From: an uncultured Muribaculaceae bacterium
GTDB taxonomy: Bacteria > Bacteroidota > Bacteroidia > Bacteroidales > Muribaculaceae
Direction: 5' to 3'
Length of the DNA: 29,722 nucleotides
Assembly (NCBI GenBank): GCA_934636465.1
Contig: CAKUAR010000024.1
Span: 1 to 29,722, forward strand
Below are positions 9,095-18,608 of the stretch, one piece after another. The position numbers were made by a program, and so were the translations under genes. Under the pieces are notes generated by a model. That model searched no databases. It saw only the letters and a list, made by a program, of their open reading frames with translations, and was not told where the DNA came from. Position 1 is the first letter of the stretch, and every line of letters begins with the position of its first letter.

Positions 9095-10315
9095 ATGACA
9101 CAAAATCTCAACATAGAAAAAATCCGTCAGGATTTCCCCATACTGTCACGCACCATCGACGGGCAGCAGCTCATCTACCTCGACAATGCCGCCACATCGC
9201 AAGCACCAAAATGCGTGGTCGATGCCATCAACGACATGTATTTCCACCATCGTGCCAATGTGCACCGTGGCGTACACACCATCTCGCAAGAAGCCACCGA
9301 CCTTTTTGAGGAAACTCGCGAAAAGACCCGCCAGTTTATCAATGCCGCTTCCACCGAGGAGGTCATTTTCACACGCGGCACCACCGAGGGCATCAACCTC
9401 GTGGCGTCCTCGTTTGGCGACACACTTTTCAATGGCGACGAAATCATTGTCACCATCATGGAACACCACTCCAACATTGTGCCCTGGCAACTCATAGGCC
9501 GCCACAAGCGTGTGCGCATACGCGTCGTGCCTATCGACGCCAACGGCGACCTCAATCTCAATGCCTACGAGGATATGTTCACCGACAACACCCGCTTCGT
9601 TGCCCTTACCCATGTTTCCAACGTGCTCGGCACCGTCAACCCTGTGAAGCAAATGATTCAAATTGCTCACAGCCACGGCGTGCCGGTGCTTATCGACGGC
9701 GCACAGGCAGCTCCTCACATCAAAATCGATGTGCAGGACCTCGATTGCGATTTCTATTCGTTCTCAAGCCACAAGATGTATGGCCCTACTGGCGTCGGTG
9801 TCCTCTATGGCAAAAAAGCACTTCTTTCGTCAATGCCGCCTTATCAGGGCGGTGGCGAAATGATTGGCAACGTGTCGTTTGAGCACACCACTTTTGCCGA
9901 CCTGCCGTTCAAGTTCGAGGCTGGCACGCCCGACTACGTTGGTGTGGCAGCGTTTGGCACTGCTCTCGACTATATCAACTCAATTGGCATCGAGTCCATT
10001 GCCGCCCACGAGCACGAGTTGCTCACGGCAGCCACTGAGCAGATGATGCAAATCGACGGTATGCGCATTTTCGGCAACTCCGCCGGCAAGAGCGCCGTTA
10101 TTTCGTTCCTCGTTGGCAACATCAACAGCTACGACCTGGGCGTGTTGCTCGACAAGATGGGCGTGGCTGTGCGCACCGGTCACCATTGTGCCCAGCCGCT
10201 CATGACGCATCTTGGCGTGCAAGGCACAGTCAGGGCTTCGTTTGCCGTCTATAACACCCTTGCCGAGGTTGACCGCTTCATCGAGTCGTTAAAGCGTGCC
10301 GTGGCCATGTTCTGA
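9095..10315 (+). CDS. sufS: Cysteine desulfurase SufS (group II)
   Basis: The 406-residue PLP enzyme removes sulfur from L-cysteine to supply persulfide to SufB. The PLP-binding lysine is Lys227 in SFSSHKMYGPTG, and the active-site cysteine is Cys365 in RTGHHCAQP, the short-loop form of group II SufS/CsdA enzymes. Other landmarks are YLDNAATSQ at 28-36 and the PLP Asp/His pairing around VLIDGAQA. It starts 18 nt after sufD and closes the operon. Group II enzymes normally need SufE or SufU to take the sulfur, and neither is encoded in this window. Confidence 0.96.
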   Translation: MTQNLNIEKIRQDFPILSRTIDGQQLIYLDNAATSQAPKCVVDAINDMYFHHRANVHRGVHTISQEATDLFEETREKTRQFINAASTEEVIFTRGTTEGINLVASSFGDTLFNGDEIIVTIMEHHSNIVPWQLIGRHKRVRIRVVPIDANGDLNLNAYEDMFTDNTRFVALTHVSNVLGTVNPVKQMIQIAHSHGVPVLIDGAQAAPHIKIDVQDLDCDFYSFSSHKMYGPTGVGVLYGKKALLSSMPPYQGGGEMIGNVSFEHTTFADLPFKFEAGTPDYVGVAAFGTALDYINSIGIESIAAHEHELLTAATEQMMQIDGMRIFGNSAGKSAVISFLVGNINSYDLGVLLDKMGVAVRTGHHCAQPLMTHLGVQGTVRASFAVYNTLAEVDRFIESLKRAVAMF

Positions 10316-10376
10316 CCACTTGCGCTTCACGCGTTATTAAACAGATAACAATCAGTAAAACAAAAAAAATAAAATT

Positions 10377-11348
10377 ATGTATAAACGCATTTTTCTGCTG
10401 CTAACCATTGCTGTGTTAACACAGTTTTTCTCGGCTTTTGCTGACACCAAGTCTATCGACGACATTTACATTCGCGACCCGTTCATCTACACCGACCGCG
10501 CAAACTCCACCTACTACATGTATTGCTCAAACTCGGACAATAACCTTGGCGGCGTGGCTGTGTGGAAAAGCAAGGACTTAAAAACCTGGCAAGGCCCGGA
10601 GCAAGTGTTCACTGTTTCACCCAACAACCGCCTCACAGGCAGTGTTTGGGCTCCTGAAATGCACAAATACAAAGGCAAATACTACCTCTTTCTCACGCTC
10701 AATTCCACCTACACATGGAAGGCCGGAATGCCTGGTCGTGCGCCATTCTACTATCGCAGTGTGCAGATTTTCAAGAGCAACAGCCCCGACGGGCCTTTCA
10801 AGGAAATCAACTATATGAGCACCACTCCAATCGACGAAATGGCTCTCGACGGCACTCTCTACGTTGACGAGCAGGGCACTCCTTGGCTCGTTTATTGCAA
10901 CGAGTGGGTGCAGCGCACCGACGGCACTGTCCGCTTGGCGCAACTTGCCCCCGACTTTTCCAAAATCGTGTCGCACCCAGTCGATTTGTTCTGCGCCTCG
11001 GCAGCTCCATGGGCTCGCCCAGTCAACGAGGTGTCTGGCGACTATGTCACCGACGGCTGCTATCTCTACAAGGGCAAGCAAAAATTGTTCATGATTTGGT
11101 CGTCATTCAACGAGTCGGGCAACTACTGCATTGGTGTTGCTGAGTCTGCAACCGGCAAAATCACCGGTCCTTGGATTCAGCACCCCACGCCACTCTACAG
11201 CAAGCATGGTGGTCACGCCAGCATCTTCCACGACTTGTCGGGCAACCTGCGCATTGTGCTTCACTCGCCCAACAGCCCAAGTCCGCTTGAACGCGCCAAG
11301 ATTCTTTATCTCGACGACACTGGCGACAACCTTGTTATCAAGCAATAA
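10377..11348 (+). CDS. Secreted glycoside hydrolase, family 43
   Basis: The 323-residue protein has a signal peptide (cleavage near SAFA-DTK, residues 19-25) followed by a single five-bladed beta-propeller domain typical of GH43. Visible landmarks are Asp34 in YIRDPFIY, the expected catalytic base, then VWAPEMHKYKGKYYLF, then ALDGTLYVDEQGTPWLVYCNEW, where the Asp of ALDG and the Glu of NEW are the likely remaining catalytic acids, and VTDGCYLYKG. Many GH43 enzymes have Pro in the VTDGP stretch where this one has Cys. GH43 members act on arabinose- or xylose-containing plant polysaccharides, and the exact substrate is not evident. It lies outside any SusC/SusD cluster. Confidence 0.87.
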   Translation: MYKRIFLLLTIAVLTQFFSAFADTKSIDDIYIRDPFIYTDRANSTYYMYCSNSDNNLGGVAVWKSKDLKTWQGPEQVFTVSPNNRLTGSVWAPEMHKYKGKYYLFLTLNSTYTWKAGMPGRAPFYYRSVQIFKSNSPDGPFKEINYMSTTPIDEMALDGTLYVDEQGTPWLVYCNEWVQRTDGTVRLAQLAPDFSKIVSHPVDLFCASAAPWARPVNEVSGDYVTDGCYLYKGKQKLFMIWSSFNESGNYCIGVAESATGKITGPWIQHPTPLYSKHGGHASIFHDLSGNLRIVLHSPNSPSPLERAKILYLDDTGDNLVIKQ

Positions 11349-11402
11349 CGTTCAAAAAAAAAGATTCTCATTCTCCACCCACCCCAAAAGCATGACAATG
11401 CA

Positions 11403-12092
11403 ATGATTGAAGCAAAAAACATAGTCAAAAGCTACGGCTCGCTGCAAGTGCTGCGCGAGGTTAGTGTCACAATCCACCAAGGCGAAGTTGTGTCTATCGT
11501 TGGTCCAAGTGGTGCAGGCAAAACCACGCTGTTGCAAATCATCGGCACACTCGACAAGCCCCAATCTGGCACTGTGCTCTACGACGGCACCGATGTGTTC
11601 AGCCTAAAGGACAAGGATTTGGCTCATTTTCGCAACCGCAACATCGGTTTCGTTTTTCAGTTTCACCAGCTGCTGCCAGAGTTCACCACCCTTGAGAATG
11701 TGGCAATTCCGGCACTGATTGGCGGCGAGAAACGCAGTGTGGCTCTCAAGCGCGCCGAGGAGCTGCTCGACTTCATGAAGCTTGGCGACCGCCTGCAGCA
11801 CAAACCGGCTCAACTTTCTGGCGGTGAACGCCAACGCGTGGCTGTGGCGCGTGCTTTGGTCAACCACCCCAAGGTGATTCTTGCCGATGAGCCGTCTGGC
11901 AGCCTTGACACTCAAAACAAAATAGAGCTTCACAACCTCTTCTTCCGTCTGCGCGACACGTTCCAACAGACGTTTGTCATTGTCACCCACGACGAGTCGC
12001 TTGCCAGCAGCTGCGACCGCGTGCTCCACATGCGCGACGGCGTGTTTGAAACCCTATCACCCACAGCCGACCCTCAATCCACAACCATATAA
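11403..12092 (+). CDS. ABC transporter ATP-binding protein, LolD type
   Basis: The 229-residue ATPase has Walker A GPSGAGKT at 34-41, Q-loop [13 protein letters not shown] at 83-95, signature LSGGE at 138-142, Walker B ILADEP at 159-164, and the switch His in VTHDESLA. The Q-loop and the ADEPSGSLD sequence place it in the MacB/LolD/FtsE group of ATPases that extract or move substrates at the inner membrane. LolD sends lipoproteins to the outer membrane together with LolC/E. No permease gene follows, so the partner is encoded elsewhere and a MacB-type role cannot be excluded. Another ATG lies 9 nt upstream (11394), out of frame; the start at 11403 fits. Confidence 0.87.
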   Translation: MIEAKNIVKSYGSLQVLREVSVTIHQGEVVSIVGPSGAGKTTLLQIIGTLDKPQSGTVLYDGTDVFSLKDKDLAHFRNRNIGFVFQFHQLLPEFTTLENVAIPALIGGEKRSVALKRAEELLDFMKLGDRLQHKPAQLSGGERQRVAVARALVNHPKVILADEPSGSLDTQNKIELHNLFFRLRDTFQQTFVIVTHDESLASSCDRVLHMRDGVFETLSPTADPQSTTI

Positions 12093-12117
12093 CTTCCACA
12101 CTCTCTACTCTCACACA

Positions 12118-12810
12118 ATGTCACGGTTCACGGTCACATTACCAGTCTTTTTCCTTGTTGCAATCAGCATTTTGTTTGGTTGCAGCTCCGATAATGACAA
12201 ATATCCCGACGGCATCTACACCAATTTCCGTTACGATTTGGTCACTTTCTGTGGCATCACCGGCGACCAAGCCACATTCTCCTATGTGCCTCGCTCCGAC
12301 GATTCCGCCACCGTCACACTCGCAGCCCAAAAGGGATTCTCCTCCGATGGCCTCACAGCCGGCAAACGTGTGTTGCTCCGCTACTCTCCGCAACCTGGCA
12401 CGGCGTTTTCGGGCACACAATCCATCTACGCCTATTTCTATAATTCCATAATCAGCGACACGCTTCGCGCCTATCGCTCCGACGTACCGGTCAGTTCTTT
12501 CAGCATGCACCCTGTCAAAATGCGCAGCGCATGGCGCACTGGCGACTACATCAACCTCCACTGCCAAGTGGAATACACCGGCAAGGCGCGTGTGTTCATG
12601 CTCGTCCTCGACCCCTCCACCGCCAATGCCGACACCGTGCATTGCTACCTCGTCCACGACCTCCGCACCGACACCGCCTACTTTTGGCGCAACTGCTATG
12701 CGTCTTTCTTTGTGGGCAGGTTCTGGAACAAGCCGTCATGCCGCACTCTACGCCTACACGTCAACAATGCAGACGATTCGCAAGAAAACTGCTTCGACTT
12801 CTCCAAATAA
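12118..12810 (+). CDS. NigD-like lipoprotein
   Basis: The 230-residue product has a lipoprotein signal peptide (hydrophobic core FFLVAISILF, lipid-modified Cys22 in FGCSSDN). It then has two beta-rich parts. The second contains WRTGDYINLHCQVEYTG and later YFWRNCYASF, resembling the C-terminal domain of Bacteroidales NigD-like proteins. The assignment rests on pattern recall and is moderate. NigD-like proteins have no firmly established function. The frame is open from 11974 within the preceding gene; the ATG at 12118 is chosen because it begins the signal peptide. It lies 25 nt after the LolD-type gene, so co-transcription is plausible. Confidence 0.65.
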   Translation: MSRFTVTLPVFFLVAISILFGCSSDNDKYPDGIYTNFRYDLVTFCGITGDQATFSYVPRSDDSATVTLAAQKGFSSDGLTAGKRVLLRYSPQPGTAFSGTQSIYAYFYNSIISDTLRAYRSDVPVSSFSMHPVKMRSAWRTGDYINLHCQVEYTGKARVFMLVLDPSTANADTVHCYLVHDLRTDTAYFWRNCYASFFVGRFWNKPSCRTLRLHVNNADDSQENCFDFSK

Positions 12811-12823
12811 TTTACTATTTTTG
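12793..12823 (+). promoter_or_regulatory. Promoter of DUF3467 gene
   Basis: TATTTTTG at 12816-12823 fits TAnnTTTG. TTCG at 12793-12796, one mismatch from TTTG, lies 19 nt upstream. The ATG at 12860 follows after about 36 nt. The element overlaps the end of the NigD-like gene. Confidence 0.55.
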
Positions 12824-12859
12824 TTAACTTGTTAATTTTAAAATTCCAACTATACTATT

Positions 12860-13186
12860 ATGGCAGATAACAATAACGACAATCAGCAACAACAAATTCA
12901 AATAGAAGTGCCCAACGAGGAAATGCAAGGTCACTACGCCAACCTCGCCGTCATCACTCACGGTCCCAACGATTTCTTCTTCGACATGATTTTGCTTGCC
13001 CCCAACACTCCAAAGGCACATGTGCAGAGCCGCATCATCATGACCCCGGAAAATGCCAAGCAAGTGCTTTTCGCGCTCCAGCAAAACATCGAGAAATACG
13101 AGATGACTTTTGGTGAAATCAAGCCTCGCACTCCTGGCAACGGCAATGGCCCCATCAACTTCCCCACTCCAAAAGGCCAAGCCTGA
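12860..13186 (+). CDS. DUF3467 domain protein
   Basis: The 108-residue cytosolic protein matches the small DUF3467 family: a Gln-rich N-terminus, then GHYANLAVITHGPNDFFFDM, then a conserved core ending in RIIMTPENAKQVLFALQQNIEKYEMTFG, and a Pro/Gly-rich tail. Members are common in Bacteroidota and have no known biochemical function. The gene has its own promoter and lies 62 nt upstream of cysS. Confidence 0.88.
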   Translation: MADNNNDNQQQQIQIEVPNEEMQGHYANLAVITHGPNDFFFDMILLAPNTPKAHVQSRIIMTPENAKQVLFALQQNIEKYEMTFGEIKPRTPGNGNGPINFPTPKGQA

Positions 13187-13248
13187 CAATCAGCAGTATG
13201 TGACAAAAAATCCTCACAACCACATAACACACTAAATTTTCCACCACT

Positions 13249-14724
13249 ATGGACAATCCTTTAGTTATCTATAACACCCTCACTCGGCAAAAAGAGCAGT
13301 TCGTTCCGCTCAACTCGCCATTTGTAGGCATGTATGTATGCGGTCCCACGGTTTATGGCGACCCGCATCTGGGTCATGCACGCCCAGCCATCACTTTCGA
13401 CATTTTGTTCCGTTACCTCAAGCACCTCGGCTACAAGGTGCGCTATGTGCGCAACATCACCGATGTGGGTCACCTTGAGCACGATGCCGACGAGGGCGAC
13501 GACAAAATCGAAAAGAAAGCTCGCCTTGAGCAGCTTGAGCCTATGGAGATAGCTCAATACTACACCAATCGCTATCATAGCGCCATGGAGCAGCTCAATG
13601 TGCTGCCGCCAAGCATCGAGCCACACGCCACAGGCCACATTATAGAGCAAGAAGAGCTTGTTCAAGAGATTCTTGACAACGGCTACGCCTATGTAAGCAA
13701 CGGCAGCGTGTATTTCGATGTGGAGAAATACGACCACGACCACCACTATGGCGTGCTCTCCGGCCGCAACACGCAAGACATCATCAACAACAGCCGCCAG
13801 TTGGCTGGTGTGGATGAAAAACGCAACCAAGCCGACTTTGCTCTTTGGAAGAAAGCACAGCCAGAGCACATCATGCGCTGGCCCTCACCGTGGAGCGACG
13901 GTTTCCCTGGCTGGCACTGCGAGTGCACGGCCATGGGTCGCAAATACCTCGGCAAGCAATTCGACATTCACGGTGGTGGCATGGACCTCATATTCCCGCA
14001 CCACGAGTGCGAGATTGCACAGGCTGTGGCAAGCCAGGGCAAGCCTATGGTTCACTACTGGCTGCACAACAACATGATAACTATCAACGGTCAAAAGATG
14101 GGCAAGTCGCTTGGCAACTTCATCACCCTTGAAGAGTTCTTCACTGGTTCCAACAAGATTCTCGACCAGGCATACTCTCCCATGACTATTCGTTTCTTCA
14201 TTCTGCAAGCCCACTATCGCGGTACCGTTGACTTCTCCAACGAGGCTCTCAAATCTGCCGAGAAAGCCTACGAGCGCATGCTCGACGGCTGGCACCGCCT
14301 CTGCGACCTGAAGCCGTCGGCCACATCTTCAGTCAAACTCGAAGACTACGCCACCAAGTGCTTTGAGGCGATGAACGACGACCTCAACACGCCTATGGTC
14401 ATTGCCACGCTTTTCGACGCCTGCAAGGTCATAAATCAGGTCAACGACGGTCACGCCACTTTATCGCAAGCCGACGTCGATGTGCTCAAAGACACGTTCA
14501 GCACCTATCTGTTCGACATTCTGGGCGTTCGTGACGACTCTGTTTCGTCCGACAGCGTCAACCTCGACCCCTATCGCAAGGCCGTCAATCTCCTGCTCGA
14601 CTTCCGCAAAAAGGCAAAAGCCAACAAAGACTGGGCCACAAGCGACCTTATTCGCGACAAACTCGCCGAATATGGCTTTGATGTCAAGGACACCAAAGAC
14701 GGCTTTGAGTGGAAAGTGAAATAA
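13249..14724 (+). CDS. cysS: Cysteine--tRNA ligase
   Basis: The 491-residue class I aminoacyl-tRNA synthetase charges tRNA-Cys. The HIGH motif is HLGH at 40-43 and the KMSKS motif is KMGKS at 283-287. The zinc ligands are Cys31, Cys224, His251 and Glu255, matching Cys28, Cys209, His234 and Glu238 of the E. coli enzyme. The [17 protein letters not shown] insert at 71-87 is common in Bacteroidota. The C-terminal helical anticodon-binding domain is complete. No T-box is expected or seen. A strong terminator follows 26 nt after the stop. Confidence 0.98.
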   Translation: MDNPLVIYNTLTRQKEQFVPLNSPFVGMYVCGPTVYGDPHLGHARPAITFDILFRYLKHLGYKVRYVRNITDVGHLEHDADEGDDKIEKKARLEQLEPMEIAQYYTNRYHSAMEQLNVLPPSIEPHATGHIIEQEELVQEILDNGYAYVSNGSVYFDVEKYDHDHHYGVLSGRNTQDIINNSRQLAGVDEKRNQADFALWKKAQPEHIMRWPSPWSDGFPGWHCECTAMGRKYLGKQFDIHGGGMDLIFPHHECEIAQAVASQGKPMVHYWLHNNMITINGQKMGKSLGNFITLEEFFTGSNKILDQAYSPMTIRFFILQAHYRGTVDFSNEALKSAEKAYERMLDGWHRLCDLKPSATSSVKLEDYATKCFEAMNDDLNTPMVIATLFDACKVINQVNDGHATLSQADVDVLKDTFSTYLFDILGVRDDSVSSDSVNLDPYRKAVNLLLDFRKKAKANKDWATSDLIRDKLAEYGFDVKDTKDGFEWKVK

Positions 14725-14750
14725 CTACACATTCAACCGAAATAATCATT

Positions 14751-14790
14751 CACGGTCACGGCATACTGCGTGCTGCGACCGTGTTTTTTT
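14751..14790 (+). terminator. Rho-independent terminator after cysS
   Basis: A 7-bp stem CACGGTC/GACCGTG (14751-14757 and 14777-14783) encloses a second 5-bp stem CGGCA/TGCTG (one G-T pair) with a 7-nt loop. It is followed directly by T7 at 14784-14790. This is the most canonical terminator in the window. Confidence 0.9.
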
Positions 14791-14851
14791 GCCACAAAGC
14801 AATAACGCCCATTAATTTGCCGTTATACAATCACAAACCCATTTTTTAATC

Positions 14852-15823
14852 GTGAGTCAGCCTTTAGTAACAATAATAGTTCCTTGCCACAACGTCGCCA
14901 TCTATCTCGACCGTTGCGTGTCAAGCATTGTTGCACAAGACTGGAAAAATCTCGAAGTCCTGCTTGTTGACGACGGCAGTACCGACACCTCCGGTGACAT
15001 TTGCGACTCCTGGGCTGCACGCGACCAGCGCATTTCCGTCATACACAAGCCCTATGGCGGCGTGAGCGACGCACGCAATGCCGCACTCGCCGTTGCTTCA
15101 GGCCAATACATTTCATTCATCGACAGCGACGACTGCGTTGCCCCCACACTTGTCAGTGCGCTTCACCAAGTCATCACCGCCACTGGTGCCGACATCGCCA
15201 TTTGCAGCCACACCACATTCAGCGGCATGGCAGCTCCGCCACACACTCGCAACCAGTCTGGTGGCAAAGTCACAGTCATGTCACCCGACGAGGCTATACT
15301 CAACGTGTTCTATCAGCACAAACTCACACACTCTCCATGGGGACGGCTATTCAAGGCACATCTGTGGCAAACGCTGCGTTTCCCCACTGGCATAATCTAC
15401 GAAGACCTTGCAGTAATATACCCATTATTCCGGCAAGCAAAAAAAATTGCCGTCACCGACCTACGGCTCTACAACTATTTCATACGCCCCGACAGCATAC
15501 TCGGCCACTTCACCCCGCGCCGTCTCGACGTATTGCGTGTTCTTGAAAACCTCTTGCCGCAAGTAGAGCCCAAGTATCGCAAAGCAGTGCAAAGCCGCCT
15601 GTTGAGCGCAAGTTTCAATATGCTCGGCCTCATGCCTCACGATATGCCAGGCTACGCCGAATCCTCACAACACTGCTGGACCAACATAGTCAACTTGCGC
15701 GCCACCTGCTTCTTCAACCGCCGCATACGCCTCAAAAACAAGCTCGGCATCATCATCTCCATGCTAGGCAAGCGCCCCCTCACCGCCGTCTTGTCCGCAC
15801 TCCTCCCCACTTCCCGCCATTAA
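14852..15823 (+). CDS. Glycosyltransferase family 2
   Basis: The 323-residue protein has a GT-A domain: VTIIVPCHN at 6-14, DDGSTD at 40-45, GVSDARNAAL at 70-79 and the metal-binding DSDD at 91-94. The middle and C-terminal parts include LFKAHLW and IYEDLAVIYPLF, typical of bacterial polysaccharide transferases of the EpsJ/WcaA kind. It should transfer a sugar from a nucleotide sugar to a cell-surface glycan; donor and acceptor are unknown. The start is GTG at 14852. No ATG lies near the family N-terminus MSQPLVTIIVP, so a weak start is accepted. Confidence 0.9.
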   Translation: MSQPLVTIIVPCHNVAIYLDRCVSSIVAQDWKNLEVLLVDDGSTDTSGDICDSWAARDQRISVIHKPYGGVSDARNAALAVASGQYISFIDSDDCVAPTLVSALHQVITATGADIAICSHTTFSGMAAPPHTRNQSGGKVTVMSPDEAILNVFYQHKLTHSPWGRLFKAHLWQTLRFPTGIIYEDLAVIYPLFRQAKKIAVTDLRLYNYFIRPDSILGHFTPRRLDVLRVLENLLPQVEPKYRKAVQSRLLSASFNMLGLMPHDMPGYAESSQHCWTNIVNLRATCFFNRRIRLKNKLGIIISMLGKRPLTAVLSALLPTSRH

Positions 15824-15844
15824 CAACACACACCGTGTCAAGCC

Positions 15845-15870
15845 TTGCTCTAGGCTATCAGCCAGAGCAA
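15845..15870. terminator. Hairpin between convergent genes
   Basis: TTGCTCT/AGAGCAA form a perfect 7-bp stem (15845-15851 and 15864-15870), and inside it GGCT/AGCC pair around ATC. It sits 22 nt after the glycosyltransferase and 57 nt beyond the stop of the convergent helicase gene. No T-run follows on either strand, so it is probably a transcript-end or stabilising hairpin that may serve both. Confidence 0.45.
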
Positions 15871-15926
15871 AACCTCTATATCTTGCAAAAAGTCCAATAA
15901 AGTTAAAAACTCCTCAAAACTGGAGG

Positions 15927-17945
15927 TTAGTTGAAGTCGAAGTCGTCGAGCAGGTCTTTGGCTATGGGGTTGCCGTTGTAATTTTCTGGCGAGAATGTGG
16001 CTGCGCCAGGCGGTATCACGATGTCGACAAGCGTTTCTGGCACATTGTTGAGGAAATAATGCTCTGCCGTGTCATCATCTACATGAATAGAGTGTATGTC
16101 GCGATACATATAAAGCTCGTCTTTTGCCCTCGTCATTGCCACATACAGGCATCTACGCTCCTCCTCTATCGCATCTTCGCCATTGAGAATGGCTCTGGTT
16201 GTTGGAAATGAGAAAGTTGACACATTCGTTATGTAGCAAATTGCCGACTCAAGTCCTTTGGCACTGTGAATTGTGGTCAGAATCACATGGTCAGTGCTGG
16301 CACTGGCATCTTTAAGCGTCACTTCAAGTTTGGGGTCAAGCACATATTCACTCACAAATTCCGATATGCTGCCCGTGTCAAGAGCTACATCTTTCAGCAC
16401 ATCAAAGTCACGCTTGCGCCACTCCCACTCATCTTTATAGAGTTCTTCAAGCCGAGTTTCCATGTTGTTGAGCGCAGTGGCTATGGCACTCGACGGCATG
16501 GTTTGCATGTGGCTTATGCTGACAAGCGTGGCAGGAATTTCCTTTTGCAAGTCAAGTCCAGAAAGTTTCTCCAGACACTCATCAAGGTTTGGTTCCTCTA
16601 TCACCTTTGCTATTATGCGCGAGGCCGTAATTTCGCCTATGCCGCGCCATAGTTGCAGATAACGCATCCATGCAAGCTCATCATGAAAGTTTGCCACGAT
16701 ACGCATTGGCGACGCCACATCGCGCACGTGTTTCGACTGCATCAGTCCAGTGCCGCCATACACGGTGTATGGGATTTTTTTGTCGATACAGCTTGCCTCC
16801 ACCTTGCGCAGTCCCCACACCGAGCGCGACAGCACCATGTTGTCGGCATAGTTCATTCCTCGCCCGGTCACACTGTCGAGTATCTTGTCGGTTATGTCGT
16901 TGGCCTCCTGCCACTCATTTTCCCAATGTATGATTTGCGTTTTTTTGCCGCTGGCACGAACGGCATGCAGCTGCTTGTCGTAATGCAGCGGCGACTGTGC
17001 CAGAAGCCAGTTAGACAAATCGAGTATGGGTTGCGTGGAGCGGTAGTTGAGCGTGAGTTTGCACACCTGCGAGTCTGGTATCACCGACGTAAAGCCGTGT
17101 ATGCTCTTGAAATCAGCGCCACGGAAGCCATAAATCGACTGCGCATCATCGCCCACACAAAACAAGTGGCAATTATGGGCAAATGCCTTGAGCAGCTTAT
17201 ATTGCAGCGGATTTGTGTCCTGCATCTCGTCAACCAATATGTGGTCGTAACGCTTGCTCACAAAATCACGAGCTTCAGGATTGGTCGTCAAGCCTTTTGC
17301 CACTATGTTGAGCAGGTCGTCGTAATCAATGTAGTTATGCTCGTTTTTGTAGCTTATGTATTTCTTTATGATGTCGGCAAACGTGGGTCGGCTGTTCTCT
17401 ATCCCACTTGCCACTTCAGGCAAGCTGGCACTGGCGTTGTCATAAAGTTTCACACGCATAGCTTCCGACAGGCTGCACTGCGCATTGATGGCATAGGAAT
17501 ACACGTCGACCAAGTTCGAGGGACTCACTGTGTTGCCATCGGGAGTGCGCAACTTCTTTCCACAAAGCAATTTGAAGCAACTTTCCTGGTCGTCTTCGTC
17601 GAGCAGCGAGTAATCGCCAAATGGGAAAATTGTGGGATTGGCCTTAATTAGGTTCATGCACCACGAGTGAAAAGTCTGCCCGACGAGTCCCTCGGCTCTC
17701 GATGTGCCAAAGTTGCTCTTTATGCGCTCCACAATCTCTCGTGCTGACTTGCGAGTGAACGACAAGATGAGTATGCGTCGTGGCGGCACGCCCTGCCCTA
17801 TTAAGTGCGCCGCGCGAGCTATTATAGTGCGTGTCTTGCCCGTGCCGGCTCCGGCAAGCACCAGCAGATGCCTGCCCGAGAATTCCACTGCCCGGCGCTG
17901 CTCGTCGTTAAGTGTTGACAATATGTCGGTTTTGTCCTTTTCCAT
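15927..17945 (-). CDS. UvrD/Rep-like superfamily 1 DNA helicase
   Basis: The 672-residue ATPase has all the SF1A motifs: Q-motif NDEQRRAV at 13-20, Walker A GAGTGKT at 32-38, motif II VDEMQDTN at 238-245 (usually DEFQDTN), motif III GDDAQSIYGFRGA at 265-277, NYRST at 300-304, TIHSAKGLE in motif V and YVAMTRAKDEL near 601-611 in motif VI. The length is like E. coli Rep and UvrD. These enzymes unwind DNA 3' to 5' in repair and replication restart. The two known types cannot be separated by eye. The acidic C-terminus is short and lacks the UvrD Tudor-like end. It lies downstream of vsr on the same strand. Confidence 0.92.
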   Translation of the reverse strand: MEKDKTDILSTLNDEQRRAVEFSGRHLLVLAGAGTGKTRTIIARAAHLIGQGVPPRRILILSFTRKSAREIVERIKSNFGTSRAEGLVGQTFHSWCMNLIKANPTIFPFGDYSLLDEDDQESCFKLLCGKKLRTPDGNTVSPSNLVDVYSYAINAQCSLSEAMRVKLYDNASASLPEVASGIENSRPTFADIIKKYISYKNEHNYIDYDDLLNIVAKGLTTNPEARDFVSKRYDHILVDEMQDTNPLQYKLLKAFAHNCHLFCVGDDAQSIYGFRGADFKSIHGFTSVIPDSQVCKLTLNYRSTQPILDLSNWLLAQSPLHYDKQLHAVRASGKKTQIIHWENEWQEANDITDKILDSVTGRGMNYADNMVLSRSVWGLRKVEASCIDKKIPYTVYGGTGLMQSKHVRDVASPMRIVANFHDELAWMRYLQLWRGIGEITASRIIAKVIEEPNLDECLEKLSGLDLQKEIPATLVSISHMQTMPSSAIATALNNMETRLEELYKDEWEWRKRDFDVLKDVALDTGSISEFVSEYVLDPKLEVTLKDASASTDHVILTTIHSAKGLESAICYITNVSTFSFPTTRAILNGEDAIEEERRCLYVAMTRAKDELYMYRDIHSIHVDDDTAEHYFLNNVPETLVDIVIPPGAATFSPENYNGNPIAKDLLDDFDFN

Positions 17946-17979
17946 TGGAGATATGTGTGTGAGTCTATGATTACAAATA

Positions 17980-17987
17980 CAAATTTA
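17980..17987 (-). promoter_or_regulatory. -7 box TAAATTTG of helicase gene
   Basis: On the minus strand TAAATTTG fits TAnnTTTG and ends 34 nt before the ATG. No TTTG lies at the ideal distance upstream; one lies only 12 nt away. The helicase gene may therefore be transcribed separately from vsr. Confidence 0.4.
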
Positions 17988-18055
17988 GGGAAATAATCCC
18001 AAACCCCATATTAGCCCTTTAAAAGATATTCCGTCCACACAGTTACGCTTGCGCG

Positions 18056-18583
18056 CTATTTGTCACTGCCCTTGCCATAAGCCACCGGCGGCTCGGCTGC
18101 CAGCAGTTGCTCGGCATCGCTTTGCGATGCATCATAGCTTGTTTTAGCCCCACAAATGTGCAGATATATGCTGCTTAACTGCCTTGACAAATTCACAAGC
18201 GTGGCTTGCCGGTTCTTTGGCTCAAGCTGGCACTCCCAGATGGTTATCACCCACCAACCCATGTGGCTAAGGCGGTCGGCATTAATAGCGTCACGGTTGC
18301 GGTTGCGCTCAATCTTGTCACGCCAAAACTTCACATTGGTGTGTGGCAATCTGAAGTGGCTGCAATCGCTGTGGCCATGCCAAAAACAGCCATTTATGTT
18401 TATAACCGTGTGATAGCGGTGAAGCACAATGTCGGGCGTGCCTGGCAGACGCCGCACGTGCAGGCGATAGCGGTAGCCATGAGCCCACAGCCACCGGCGC
18501 ACAATCATTTCTGGCTTGGTGTCGGCACTGCGTATGTGGCTCATGCAGTTGTGCCGCTGCTGTGGAGTCATCTTGTCAGACAT
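18056..18583 (-). CDS. vsr: Very short patch repair endonuclease Vsr
   Basis: The 175-residue product matches Vsr, which nicks next to T in T:G mismatches produced by deamination of 5-methylcytosine. Conserved residues keep E. coli numbering: Asp51 in PGTPDIV, Cys66, His69 and His71 in NGCFWHGH. Cys74 and Cys118 complete the usual zinc site. Residue 64 is Asn where E. coli has His, which I believe also occurs in other members. Vsr genes normally accompany a cytosine-C5 methyltransferase, but none is present here. The stop of the upstream GH25 gene is only 25 nt away. The C-terminal 30 residues are not conserved. Confidence 0.92.
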   Translation of the reverse strand: MSDKMTPQQRHNCMSHIRSADTKPEMIVRRWLWAHGYRYRLHVRRLPGTPDIVLHRYHTVININGCFWHGHSDCSHFRLPHTNVKFWRDKIERNRNRDAINADRLSHMGWWVITIWECQLEPKNRQATLVNLSRQLSSIYLHICGAKTSYDASQSDAEQLLAAEPPVAYGKGSDK

Positions 18584-18608
18584 GGCTTGCAGTTTCTTCA
18601 GTTTGGCC

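Noticed and set aside
16653..17651. A 332-codon plus-strand frame opposite the helicase gene
   Set aside because: The minus-strand helicase has all SF1 motifs; the opposite frame has none and is a shadow.
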